In this document: positions 18,532 to 25,781 of the stretch, one piece after another
How the letters are laid out: each line of letters starts with the position of its first letter
Position numbering within the stretch: position 1 is the first letter of the stretch
NCBI RefSeq assembly: GCF_007625205.1
Contig: NZ_VMNI01000022.1
Coordinates: 50,894 to 114,893 of the forward strand
DNA from: Denitromonas ohlonensis
GTDB lineage: Bacteria; Pseudomonadota; Gammaproteobacteria; Burkholderiales; Rhodocyclaceae
Reading direction: 5' to 3'
Length of the DNA: 64,000 bases
Made by a program: the position numbers and the translations under genes
Notes under the pieces: model-generated
Database searches by the model: none
The model's input: only the letters and a program-made list of their open reading frames with translations
What the model was told of the DNA's origin: nothing

Positions 18532-19890
18532 TCAGAAGCGGTGCGCGCCATGGGCGCCCAGGCTCATCACGTATTGCAGCCACAGCTGGTTGTCGACTTC
18601 ACCGGCCATCGACTGATCACGCGCCAGCTGCAGACGCAGGCGGGAGAACTCGCTCGGGCTCCAGTCCACCATCAGGCTGTTGCGCTTGGGGGTGTGGTTC
18701 TCGCGTTCGATGTTGGCGTTGTTATCGCCATAGTCGCGGGTGCCCGGATCGAGCCGGTCGTGCCGCAGGCCGACGCGCCACTGCGGGTGAAACTTGTAAA
18801 CTGCCTGCACATACCAGCCATGTTGTCGGGTGCGGTAGTCGTCCTCGACCGCCACCGCGCAGGCGCTGCCGGCCTCGCCCTGGCAATTCAGCTCACCGTC
18901 TTCGCGGCGCTGAAAATATTCGGCCTGCAGGGTCAGTGCACGCGCACTGGCGTTGCCGTCGGGCGCCCATTTCCACACCGCGTCGGCGATCCACGTGCGG
19001 CTGCGGCCGGTGAAGTCGCCCGTCACCTCCTCGCCGCCGACATCCTTGAAATGCGAATGCCGGTCGGCGGCGCGGGCATTCAGGTAAGACAACCCCGCAC
19101 GCCAGCTGTGGCTGCTGCCGACGTCACCGCCCAGGTGGGCGAAGATGGCGCTGCTACCAATGCCGTTCACATCGCGGTCGGTGCCCGGAAACCTGGCGCC
19201 GCGCCCGATCTCGACACCAACCTCGGCGAACAGGTCGGTCGGCAGCACCCACTTGAGCTGCAGGCCGTCGTTGCCGTAGTTTGCATGCTCGCCGAACAGC
19301 GCGGTGTACATCAGCGGCGCGTCGGCGAAGTCCCAGGCATGGGCATGCTGGGCGTTGAGGTAGCCGATGCTGGACAGGAAGCGGCCACCGCGCAAGCTCA
19401 GGCCGTGGCCCATGCCGGTGGTCTGGAACCAGGCTTCTTCCACCTCGACCTCACCGTCGGTGATACCGAAGTTCACCAGGCCGCGGTAGTGGCTATCGAT
19501 ATTGGCAGCCAGCACCAGCTCGGTGTGGTCGAGCGAGAAGCCGCGCTCGCCGCCGCCGTGATCATGGTCGTGGTCGGCGAGGGCGGCGAAGCCGCTGATG
19601 TGGCGCTCGTCGATGTCCTTCATGCGACGGTACTGGCCTTGCAGGGTCAGCGAGATCTCGGGGTTGAAGCCCTTGCCGGTCGACACCGGTTGCGCGGGCG
19701 CCGCGACGGGCGCGGTGTGCTGGCTCACCAGACGCTGTTCGAGTTCGGCCAGGCGTTTTTCGTACTGGGCACGCAGTTGCTGGATTTCTTCGCGCAGGCT
19801 GGCCACTTCGGGCGATGCGGCGGCAAAGGCGACGGGGGAAGCGAAGGCGAGCGCCAGGGCGCCGGCCAGAATGCTGGGGTTTTTCATCAT
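18532..19890 (-). CDS. Outer-membrane porin-like beta-barrel protein with N-terminal coiled coil
   Basis: A 452-residue protein. It has a signal peptide (MMKNPSILAGALALAFASPVAFA), a coiled-coil stretch (SLREEIQQLRAQYEKRLAELEQRL), then a barrel region of alternating strands ending in HRF, an aromatic C-terminus as in outer-membrane proteins. A His/Asp-rich patch (DHDHDHGGG) around residues 105-115 suggests a metal-facing loop. Its position between a zinc-type binding protein and the DUF3299/small His gene suggests it lets zinc or a zinc complex across the outer membrane (inference). The start is one of two adjacent ATGs, with AGG seven bases upstream. Confidence 0.75.
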   Translation of the reverse strand: MMKNPSILAGALALAFASPVAFAAASPEVASLREEIQQLRAQYEKRLAELEQRLVSQHTAPVAAPAQPVSTGKGFNPEISLTLQGQYRRMKDIDERHISGFAALADHDHDHGGGERGFSLDHTELVLAANIDSHYRGLVNFGITDGEVEVEEAWFQTTGMGHGLSLRGGRFLSSIGYLNAQHAHAWDFADAPLMYTALFGEHANYGNDGLQLKWVLPTDLFAEVGVEIGRGARFPGTDRDVNGIGSSAIFAHLGGDVGSSHSWRAGLSYLNARAADRHSHFKDVGGEEVTGDFTGRSRTWIADAVWKWAPDGNASARALTLQAEYFQRREDGELNCQGEAGSACAVAVEDDYRTRQHGWYVQAVYKFHPQWRVGLRHDRLDPGTRDYGDNNANIERENHTPKRNSLMVDWSPSEFSRLRLQLARDQSMAGEVDNQLWLQYVMSLGAHGAHRF

Positions 19891-19980
19891 CTGATACCTG
19901 TGTGTGTGCGCAAATCGGGCGCACAAAAACTCACGCCGGCGCCGCGGGGTGGGGCCGGTAAGGACGTTGCGAGAAGGGGC

Positions 19981-20334
19981 TCAGACGGTCGGGGGCGAAC
20001 GGTTTCGCGCGCGGCGCGCGCGAGAGGCGGGGAATGGTCTCGACGACACCGTCGCCGCAACGAGGCCCGGCGACGGCAAGCACGCGGTGGCGCCACCATC
20101 GACCAGCATGTCTGCGGTGGCCGTCGCGGCCACGCAGTCCAGACACAGCAGATCCGCCGCATGCTCGGCCGGATCACCGATGTGCGCGGTGCCCGCCGGG
20201 TGCGCCTCGGACGCCGGCAGATGCTCGTACGCGTGCGTCAGCGGCACGCCCATCGAGAACTGCAGCACCGCGGCCAGCAACAGCGCCGGCAGCCAGTTCA
20301 GGCGACCTGAGAATGGAGAGCGTGATGCCCGCAT
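19981..20334 (-). CDS. Small secreted or membrane-anchored protein with Cys/His motifs, unknown function
   Basis: A 117-residue protein starting MRASRSPFSG. It has a hydrophobic segment (LPALLLAAVLQFSMGVPLTHA) that could be a signal peptide, followed by His residues (HAYEHLPASEAHPAGTAH) and a LCLDC pair. The layout recalls the DUF2946 type of small metal-locus proteins, but I cannot assign it firmly. It starts 10 bases after DUF3299 and ends 90 bases before the porin, in the middle of the zinc run. No clear ribosome-binding site is seen; coupling to the upstream gene is possible. Confidence 0.6.
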   Translation of the reverse strand: MRASRSPFSGRLNWLPALLLAAVLQFSMGVPLTHAYEHLPASEAHPAGTAHIGDPAEHAADLLCLDCVAATATADMLVDGGATACLPSPGLVAATVSSRPFPASRARRARNRSPPTV

Positions 20335-20344
20335 GATCAAGTGA

Positions 20345-20950
20345 TCATTCGAGATACGGCTCGACCTTGACCGCCGCGATGCGGTAGCCGGCATCGCCCA
20401 GGTCGGTCTTGGCGGCGGCCAGACGCATCGTTCCGCTGACCCACACCGCGCCCATGTCGGGCCCGACCGGCACCGGCTGGTCGGGGATCACATGCACCAC
20501 CTGGTTGGCCGGCGGCGGCGGCACATGGATGCAGGCACCAAAATAGGGCACCAGCAGGAACTCGCGAATGTGCTTGTCGTCGCCCTCGAGGCGCACCAGG
20601 AAACCGGCCATGCGAATCTTCTGGCCGTTGAGCGCCGGCACCACCGGCGCGGCCTCCCAGGCCTGCTTGATCTTGGCCATCACCTCCATGGCGCGCGGAT
20701 CGTTGTCCTTCAGGCTCTCCATGTCGAGTTGTTTGAAGATCGCGTTGGGATCCCAGTCGGCCGGCATGAGGTCGTCGAAGGTGATGGTACGAAAGCTGCC
20801 CGCGGTTTTCGGCGCCGGTTTGGCGAGGCGGTCGCCGACGGCGTAGTCCTTGCCGGCCTGCGCTTGCACGTCGGTGCTAGCCAGACCAAACCACAGCGGC
20901 ACGGCCGCCAGGCCCACCACAGCCAGCATCATCAGAAGTTTTGTCTTCAT
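20345..20950 (-). CDS. DUF3299 periplasmic protein (ZrgE-like)
   Basis: A 201-residue exported protein with an N-terminal hydrophobic signal (LLMMLAVVGLAAVPLWFGLA) and the DUF3299 hallmark YFGACIHVPPPPANQ near residue 140. In Vibrio, DUF3299 and DUF2796 proteins are encoded with an ABC ATPase/permease pair in zinc-regulated (zrg) operons, and the same set is present here. The biochemical function is unknown. It begins 7 bases after the FtsX-type permease stop, so it is co-transcribed. Confidence 0.85.
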   Translation of the reverse strand: MKTKLLMMLAVVGLAAVPLWFGLASTDVQAQAGKDYAVGDRLAKPAPKTAGSFRTITFDDLMPADWDPNAIFKQLDMESLKDNDPRAMEVMAKIKQAWEAAPVVPALNGQKIRMAGFLVRLEGDDKHIREFLLVPYFGACIHVPPPPANQVVHVIPDQPVPVGPDMGAVWVSGTMRLAAAKTDLGDAGYRIAAVKVEPYLE

Positions 20951-20957
20951 GTCGGTC

Positions 20958-22223
20958 TCACATGCGAACGGTCATGCCGTCCACGAGGGAATAGCGATAA
21001 GCGCGCCAGGCGGGGATCACACTGGCCAGCAGTGCGGCGGCGATCACGCCAGCCAACCACACCAACTCACTCTGATCCACAAACCGGGCGACAAGTTGCA
21101 CCCCGTGTTCGGCCATCAGCCACGGCGACAGGGCGGCACTGAGGCCCCACAACAGCAATACGCCCAACGCGCAACCCGCCACCGCCAGCAACACGCTCTC
21201 GGTCATCAGCAGCACAAACACATCACCCGGCCCGGCGCCCAGCGCCCGCAGGATGGCCAGCTCGCGCCGCCGCGCCGACAGGCTGCTGACCAGCGTCGCC
21301 ACCAGCCCGGCCAGCCCGACTGCCACCACAAAGGCCGACACCGCCAGCAGCACCCGCTCGACCACGCCGACCACGCGCCACAGCTCGTCCAGGGTCACGC
21401 CGGGCAGAATCGCCAGCAGCGGCTCGCCGTCCGAGGTGTTGATTTCGCGCTGCACCCGGAACACGGTCGAGCGCCGCTCCAGGCCGATCAACGCGGCGGT
21501 GACGCGTTTTGGTGTGAGATCGAACTTGCCCACAAACTGCGCCGGAATCTCCACCCCCGGAATACGGCTGCCGCCCTGCCAGTCGAGGTGGATGGCCTCG
21601 ATTGCCGGCAGACCGACCAGCACCGAGCGGTCGACCGGGGTACCCGTGCGCGCCAGCACGCCGGTCACGGTAAAGGGTTTGTCGCCATGCTCGGCCGCCG
21701 CAAACTCGCCGGCGCCATGACTGAGTACGATCTTCGCCCCCGGCGCATAGCCCAGGCTCGCGGCCACCTCGGCGCCCACCACGGCGTCGAACACGCCGTC
21801 GAAAGCCTGCCCGGCGGCAAAACGCAAGGGCTGGCGATCACCGGTCTGCACATGAGCGAAGAAATCGGCGGTGGTGCCGACCACCCGGAAACCGCGATGC
21901 GAGTCGCCCAGCGACACCGGCACCAGCCAGGCCACATCCTTGTGACCGCGCAAGGCGTCGATGCGTGACCAGCTCACATCATGCGTCGCGTCGCCAATAT
22001 GAAAGACCGAATACAGCAGCAACTGCACCGCGCCGCTGCGCGCGCCGACGATCAGGTCGGTGCCCGACAAAGTGTTGGCGAAGCTGGCGCGGGCGTCATT
22101 GCGCAGGCGCTCGACCCCGAGCAGCAGGGTCACGCTGAGCGCGATGGCGATCAAGGTGAGTGCCGTTGCCAACCCGCGATTGCGGACGCTGGCGAGCGTC
22201 AGATGCCATAGCGGCAGCCTCAT
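20958..22223 (-). CDS. FtsX/MacB-type ABC transporter permease
   Basis: A 421-residue permease with four predicted membrane segments: one near the N-terminus (ALTLIAIALSVTLLLGV) and three in the C-terminal FtsX-like domain (FVVAVGLAGLVATLVSSLSARRRELAILRALG and following). A large periplasmic domain lies between. This topology belongs to LolCDE/MacB mechanotransmission systems that act on periplasmic or lipoprotein substrates, not to classical metal importers. It overlaps the ATPase gene by 4 bases. Its zinc link comes from context only. Confidence 0.86.
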   Translation of the reverse strand: MRLPLWHLTLASVRNRGLATALTLIAIALSVTLLLGVERLRNDARASFANTLSGTDLIVGARSGAVQLLLYSVFHIGDATHDVSWSRIDALRGHKDVAWLVPVSLGDSHRGFRVVGTTADFFAHVQTGDRQPLRFAAGQAFDGVFDAVVGAEVAASLGYAPGAKIVLSHGAGEFAAAEHGDKPFTVTGVLARTGTPVDRSVLVGLPAIEAIHLDWQGGSRIPGVEIPAQFVGKFDLTPKRVTAALIGLERRSTVFRVQREINTSDGEPLLAILPGVTLDELWRVVGVVERVLLAVSAFVVAVGLAGLVATLVSSLSARRRELAILRALGAGPGDVFVLLMTESVLLAVAGCALGVLLLWGLSAALSPWLMAEHGVQLVARFVDQSELVWLAGVIAAALLASVIPAWRAYRYSLVDGMTVRM

Positions 22224-22936
22224 GCCGCCACCTCGGTCGCCGTGTTGAGATCGGTCAGCGCCTCGCTGCGGTCGAAGCGCTCGGCCAGCCGCAGGTCATG
22301 GCTGACAAACAGCAGGCTCGCGCCCACCGACGCGCACTCATCGAGCAGCAGGTCGAGAAAGGCCGCTTGTCGTGCGGCATCGAGCGCCGAGGTGGGCTCA
22401 TCGGCAATCACCAGCGACGGTGCACCGATCAAGGCCCGCGCCGCGGCCACGCGCTGCTGCTGGCCGACACTCAGCTCGGCCGCCGGTCGCTTCAGGAGAT
22501 TCGCCGGCAAATCCAGATGCCCCGCCAAGCGCGCCACGGCGGCATCCACATCGCCGGCTCGCTGCGTCCGCACGGGCGAAAAGCGGCACGGCAGGGCGAT
22601 GTTGTCGGCCGCCGACAGATAGGGAATCAGGTTGAACTGCTGAAAGATGAAACCGATGTGATCGGCCCGAAAACGGTCGCGCTGCGACCCGGACAGCGCC
22701 AACAAATCGGTGCCCAGCACCTGCAGCGTGCCAGCGTCGGCGCGCAGCACCCCGCCGATCAGTGACAACAGCGTGGTCTTGCCGCTGCCGCTGGGGCCAT
22801 GCAGAAACAGCCGCTCACCGGCCGCCAGCGTGAAGTCGGCGATGTCGAGACAGTCCCGCGCGGCGCCCGGCCAGCCAAAGCGCAGCCCGTTCAGCGCAAC
22901 CGCCGGATGGCTCACCGTGCCGCCGGCAGCGACCAT
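22220..22936 (-). CDS. LolD-like ABC transporter ATP-binding protein
   Basis: A 238-residue ABC ATPase with Walker A HGPSGSGKTT, signature LSVGQQQRVAAARAL, Walker B LVIADEPTSALD and H-loop FVSHD; the FIFQQFNLIPYL Q-loop is characteristic of the LolD/MacB class. It pairs with the FtsX-type permease. The ATG at 22936 overlaps the end of the DUF2796 gene by 25 bases. A GTG at 22915, forming a GTGA overlap with that stop codon, is an equally reasonable start. Confidence 0.86.
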   Translation of the reverse strand: MVAAGGTVSHPAVALNGLRFGWPGAARDCLDIADFTLAAGERLFLHGPSGSGKTTLLSLIGGVLRADAGTLQVLGTDLLALSGSQRDRFRADHIGFIFQQFNLIPYLSAADNIALPCRFSPVRTQRAGDVDAAVARLAGHLDLPANLLKRPAAELSVGQQQRVAAARALIGAPSLVIADEPTSALDAARQAAFLDLLLDECASVGASLLFVSHDLRLAERFDRSEALTDLNTATEVAA

Positions 22937-23457
22937 GTCGCCTGTGCGGGACGCAACACCGACTTGCCTTGGCCGGCCACCGTGGCGGCCTCGGCATCCA
23001 GGCGCTGCAGTCGTGGAAACGCCTTGAACAGACCGACCGTGACCTGTGTCAGCGCGGTCGGCTGCGCGCAGTCGAAAACATATTCCGCTTCCGCATCGGA
23101 ATGCCCGGAGTGGTCATCCGCGTGCGCTGCGTGCTTGTCGCCAGGCTCACCAAAGGGCAGCTCAACGTCGACCGATGTCAGTGTGCAAGCGGCCGCAGCG
23201 GGCAGGGTAAGTACCTGTGCTGCGTTCTCCAGCGTCACGCGGGCCTGCGTCAGGGCCTTTTTCTGTGCCTCGGTGCGGGGCGCGTGTTCAAAGCCCACGA
23301 GGCTGTCGAGCGGGCTGTCGAAACCGAGGGTAATTGTGGTGTCGTCCTGCACCAGGCTCAAACGGGCCACGCCGTGTTCATGGGCGCCACCGGCGGCGCT
23401 CGCCCCCAGCGAGACAGCCATCAGGCACAGGCCACTGAGCATCTGCCGTGTTGTCAT
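22912..23457 (-). CDS. DUF2796 / ZrgA-like zinc-uptake-associated periplasmic protein
   Basis: A 181-residue exported protein, first gene of the minus-strand zinc run. Signal peptide MTTRQMLSGLCLMAVSLGASA is followed directly by AGGAHEHGVARLSLV, the typical DUF2796 beginning. A His/Asp-rich loop (DKHAAHADDHSGHSDAEAEY) sits around residue 115 and two or three Cys residues are present. ZrgA of Vibrio is the named member of the family. The start at 23457 gives a proper signal peptide; an ATG four codons earlier is possible. It is divergent from zur, with a GTTGCA-type inverted repeat in the 114-base gap. Confidence 0.85.
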   Translation of the reverse strand: MTTRQMLSGLCLMAVSLGASAAGGAHEHGVARLSLVQDDTTITLGFDSPLDSLVGFEHAPRTEAQKKALTQARVTLENAAQVLTLPAAAACTLTSVDVELPFGEPGDKHAAHADDHSGHSDAEAEYVFDCAQPTALTQVTVGLFKAFPRLQRLDAEAATVAGQGKSVLRPAQATWSLPAAR

Positions 23458-23537
23458 TGAATCCGTCATCCATTCGAAGTGATCAGGCGGGCTCCACCTG
23501 TCGAAGGCGTGCCTTTGCATGGCGCAAATGCTACTAT

Positions 23538-23557
23538 GTTGCAAAACCACCTGCAAC
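23538..23557. promoter_or_regulatory. Candidate Zur operator between zrgA-like gene and zur
   Basis: Inverted repeat GTTGCA (23538-23543) and TGCAAC (23552-23557) with an 8-base spacer, in the divergent gap between the DUF2796 gene and zur. The same half-site recurs in front of the ZnuCBA unit at 24034. Operator function is inferred from the shared motif and the zur context. Confidence 0.55.
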
Positions 23558-23571
23558 TGACTTGCAAGCCT

Positions 23572-24006
23572 ATGTCGACTCACACCCATCCCAGTTCTGC
23601 CGAATCGCTGATCACCGCCCAGGGCGGGCGCATCACCCGCACCCGGGTGGCGGTGCTCGAGATCCTGCTCGCTGCAGACCAGTCGCTGACCCATGACGAG
23701 ATCGGCCTTGCGCTGGCCGAGCAGGGCATCAAGCACGACCGCGTCACGCTGTATCGCACGCTGGACTGGCTGGTGGAATCAGGTGTGGCGCACAAGATGG
23801 CCGGTGATGACCGCGCGCGGCGCTTTGGCGTGGCCGCCTCCGGCCCGCATGAACATGCGCACTTTCATTGCGATCGCTGCGGCAAGGTGGTGTGCCTGGA
23901 AGGGCTGCAGCCGGCCGTGGCGGTGAATCTGCCCGGCGGCTACCAGCTCGATCGTGCCGAACTGGTGCTGCATGGCGCCTGCCCGACCTGCGGCAAGGGC
24001 GCCTGA
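23572..24006 (+). CDS. zur: Zinc-responsive Fur-family repressor (Zur)
   Basis: A 144-residue Fur-family regulator: N-terminal winged helix (ITRTRVAVLEILLAADQSLTHDEI, then VTLYRTLDWLVESGVAHK) and the C-terminal dimerisation domain with HEHAHFHCDRCGKVVCLEG and CPTCG. These provide the structural zinc cysteines and regulatory His ligands. It is called Zur rather than Fur because it sits between two zinc-transport operons. The ATG at 23572 follows a probable operator; the longer frame upstream runs through that operator and is unlikely. With zinc it should repress both flanking units. Confidence 0.88.
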   Translation: MSTHTHPSSAESLITAQGGRITRTRVAVLEILLAADQSLTHDEIGLALAEQGIKHDRVTLYRTLDWLVESGVAHKMAGDDRARRFGVAASGPHEHAHFHCDRCGKVVCLEGLQPAVAVNLPGGYQLDRAELVLHGACPTCGKGA

Positions 24007-24033
24007 GCGCCCCATCGACGCCTTGATTAAAAC

Positions 24034-24046
24034 GCAACATTGTTGC
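24034..24046. promoter_or_regulatory. Candidate Zur operator before the ZnuCBA unit
   Basis: Palindrome GCAACATTGTTGC (6-bp arms, 1-base centre), 28 bases after the zur stop and 37 before the small membrane ORF. AT-rich sequence and further TTGTTGAA and GGTTGCA half-sites follow to 24079. The arms match the motif at 23538-23557. Confidence 0.6.
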
Positions 24047-24082
24047 AATATAAACCCTGATTTTGTTGAACTGGTTGCATTC

Positions 24083-24202
24083 ATGCCTTTGCACGCCCGC
24101 CCCTTTCATTCCCTGCTGACCCTCGGTGTCGGCGCCCGGCTCGCCATTGCCGCAGGCGCGGCGGCCGTGCTGTGGGCAGTCATGGCCTGGGCGCTGCTGT
24201 GA
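24083..24202 (+). CDS. 39-residue single-span membrane protein coupled to ZnuC-like gene
   Basis: A short ORF beginning MPLHARPFHSLLTLGVGARL, with one hydrophobic helix (LAIAAGAAAVLWAVMAWALL) running to its end. Its TGA overlaps the GTG start of the ATPase gene as GTGA, the usual sign of translational coupling. It lies directly after the Zur-box palindrome. It could be a real small subunit or a leader ORF. No family recognised. Confidence 0.5.
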   Translation: MPLHARPFHSLLTLGVGARLAIAAGAAAVLWAVMAWALL

Positions 24203-24930
24203 GCGCGGCGGCCCTGACGCTGACCGGCGTGAGCGCCGGCTATGGCGGCCAGACCACCGTGTCCGACGTGTCGCTGGCGGTGCCGGCCGGCGCGCGTGTG
24301 GCCGTCATCGGGGCCAACGGCGCGGGCAAGTCGACGCTGCTGCGTACCATCGCCGGCGAATTACCGCTGATGGCCGGCCAGATGCGGCGTTGCGAGACCT
24401 GCGCACGCATGGGCTACCTGCCGCAATCGGCAACGGTAGACCGACGCTTTCCGATCACGGTGTATGAATTCGTGGCCATGGGTGCCTGGCAGCGCATGGG
24501 CGTGTTCCGTCGCATGAGCCCGGCGGTGCGCCAGTCGATTGCCAATGCGCTCGAGCGTACCGGCCTTGCCGCGATGTCACGTCGCCCCATCGGCGAGCTC
24601 TCGGGTGGCCAGTTGCAGCGTGCCCGGTTTGCCCGACTGATCCTGCAAGACGCCGCCATGCTGCTGCTCGACGAGCCCTTCGCCGGTGTCGATCGGCCGA
24701 CCCGCGAAGCGCTGATGACCTTGGTCGATGGCTGGCATGCCGAAGGCCGCACGACCTTGGTGGTGCTGCACGATGTCGAACTGGTGCGCCAGCGTTTCGA
24801 ATTGTGCCTGACCATCGACGACGGCCACGCCCAGCTCACCCCCACGGTCGAACTGCTGACCCTGCGTCCCACCTCGGCGGACGGTGCCAGCACGCGCCAC
24901 GACTTTCTGCGGAACGCCTTGCGCGCATGA
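24199..24930 (+). CDS. znuC: Zinc ABC transporter ATP-binding protein (ZnuC-like)
   Basis: A 243-residue ABC ATPase of a metal importer: Walker A GANGAGKST, Q-loop MGYLPQSATVDRRFPITV (typical of the Mn/Zn/Fe ABC-3 ATPases), signature LSGGQLQRARFARLI, Walker B MLLLDEPFAGVD, H-loop VVLHDVE. The GTG at 24199 overlaps the preceding short ORF, and the stop overlaps the permease start (ATGA at 24927). It belongs with the ZnuB- and ZnuA-like genes that follow. Confidence 0.9.
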   Translation: MSAAALTLTGVSAGYGGQTTVSDVSLAVPAGARVAVIGANGAGKSTLLRTIAGELPLMAGQMRRCETCARMGYLPQSATVDRRFPITVYEFVAMGAWQRMGVFRRMSPAVRQSIANALERTGLAAMSRRPIGELSGGQLQRARFARLILQDAAMLLLDEPFAGVDRPTREALMTLVDGWHAEGRTTLVVLHDVELVRQRFELCLTIDDGHAQLTPTVELLTLRPTSADGASTRHDFLRNALRA

Positions 24931-25781
24931 ACTGGCTGATCCAACCCTTTGAATTCGAGTTCATGCGCGGCGCCCTGGCCGCCTGCGTGGCCTTGTCGCT
25001 GGGCGCGGCGCCGATCGGCGTGTTCATGCTGCTGCGCCGAATGAGCCTGATGGGCGATGCGATCTCGCATGCCATTTTGCCGGGCGCGGCAATCGGCTAT
25101 CTGGTGGCCGGCATGTCGCTGGGGGCGATGACGCTGGGCGGCATCGTCGCCGGCGTGGCGGTCGCCCTGGCCGCCGGTGCCGTGGCACGGCGCTCGGCCC
25201 TGCGTGAGGACGCCAGTCTGGCGGCGTTTTACCTGATCTCGCTGGCGATCGGCGTGCTGCTGGTGTCGCTGCGCAGTCGCAATGTGGACTTGCTGCATGT
25301 GTTGTTCGGCTCGGTGCTCTCGCTCGATGCCGACACGCTGATGCTGATCGCCGGCATTGCCACCGTATCGCTGTTTGGCCTGGCACTGCTCTACCGGCCG
25401 CTGGTCATCGAATGTGCCGACCCGGCCTTTCTGCGGCAGGCCGGCGGCCCGGGTGCGGTCGCGCACATGGGCTTCCTGCTGCTGGCGGTGCTGAACCTTG
25501 TTGCGGGCTTTCATGCCCTCGGCACGCTGATGGCGGTCGGCATCATGGTCTTGCCCGCCGCCACCGCCCGCCTGATTTCCGACCGGTTGGACGCCATGCT
25601 CGCGCTGGCCATTGTCTTTGCGCTGAGCGGCAGCCTGGGCGGCCTGCTCCTGAGTTATCACATTGATGTGCCGGCCGGCCCCTCGGTGGTCATGTCGCTG
25701 GGCCTCATTTATCTGCTGGTATTGATGACCAGCGCACTGCGGCCACGCCGCCACTGGCACACGGGAGAAGCCACCGGATGA
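24927..25781 (+). CDS. znuB: Zinc ABC transporter permease (ZnuB-like)
   Basis: A 284-residue ABC-3 family permease with about eight hydrophobic segments. It contains the characteristic LMGDAISHAILPGAAIGYLV near residue 45 and GTLMAVGIMVLPAATARL in the C-terminal third. It overlaps znuC and znuA by 4 bases on each side, so the three are coupled. It transports the metal handed over by the binding protein encoded next. Confidence 0.9.
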   Translation: MNWLIQPFEFEFMRGALAACVALSLGAAPIGVFMLLRRMSLMGDAISHAILPGAAIGYLVAGMSLGAMTLGGIVAGVAVALAAGAVARRSALREDASLAAFYLISLAIGVLLVSLRSRNVDLLHVLFGSVLSLDADTLMLIAGIATVSLFGLALLYRPLVIECADPAFLRQAGGPGAVAHMGFLLLAVLNLVAGFHALGTLMAVGIMVLPAATARLISDRLDAMLALAIVFALSGSLGGLLLSYHIDVPAGPSVVMSLGLIYLLVLMTSALRPRRHWHTGEATG

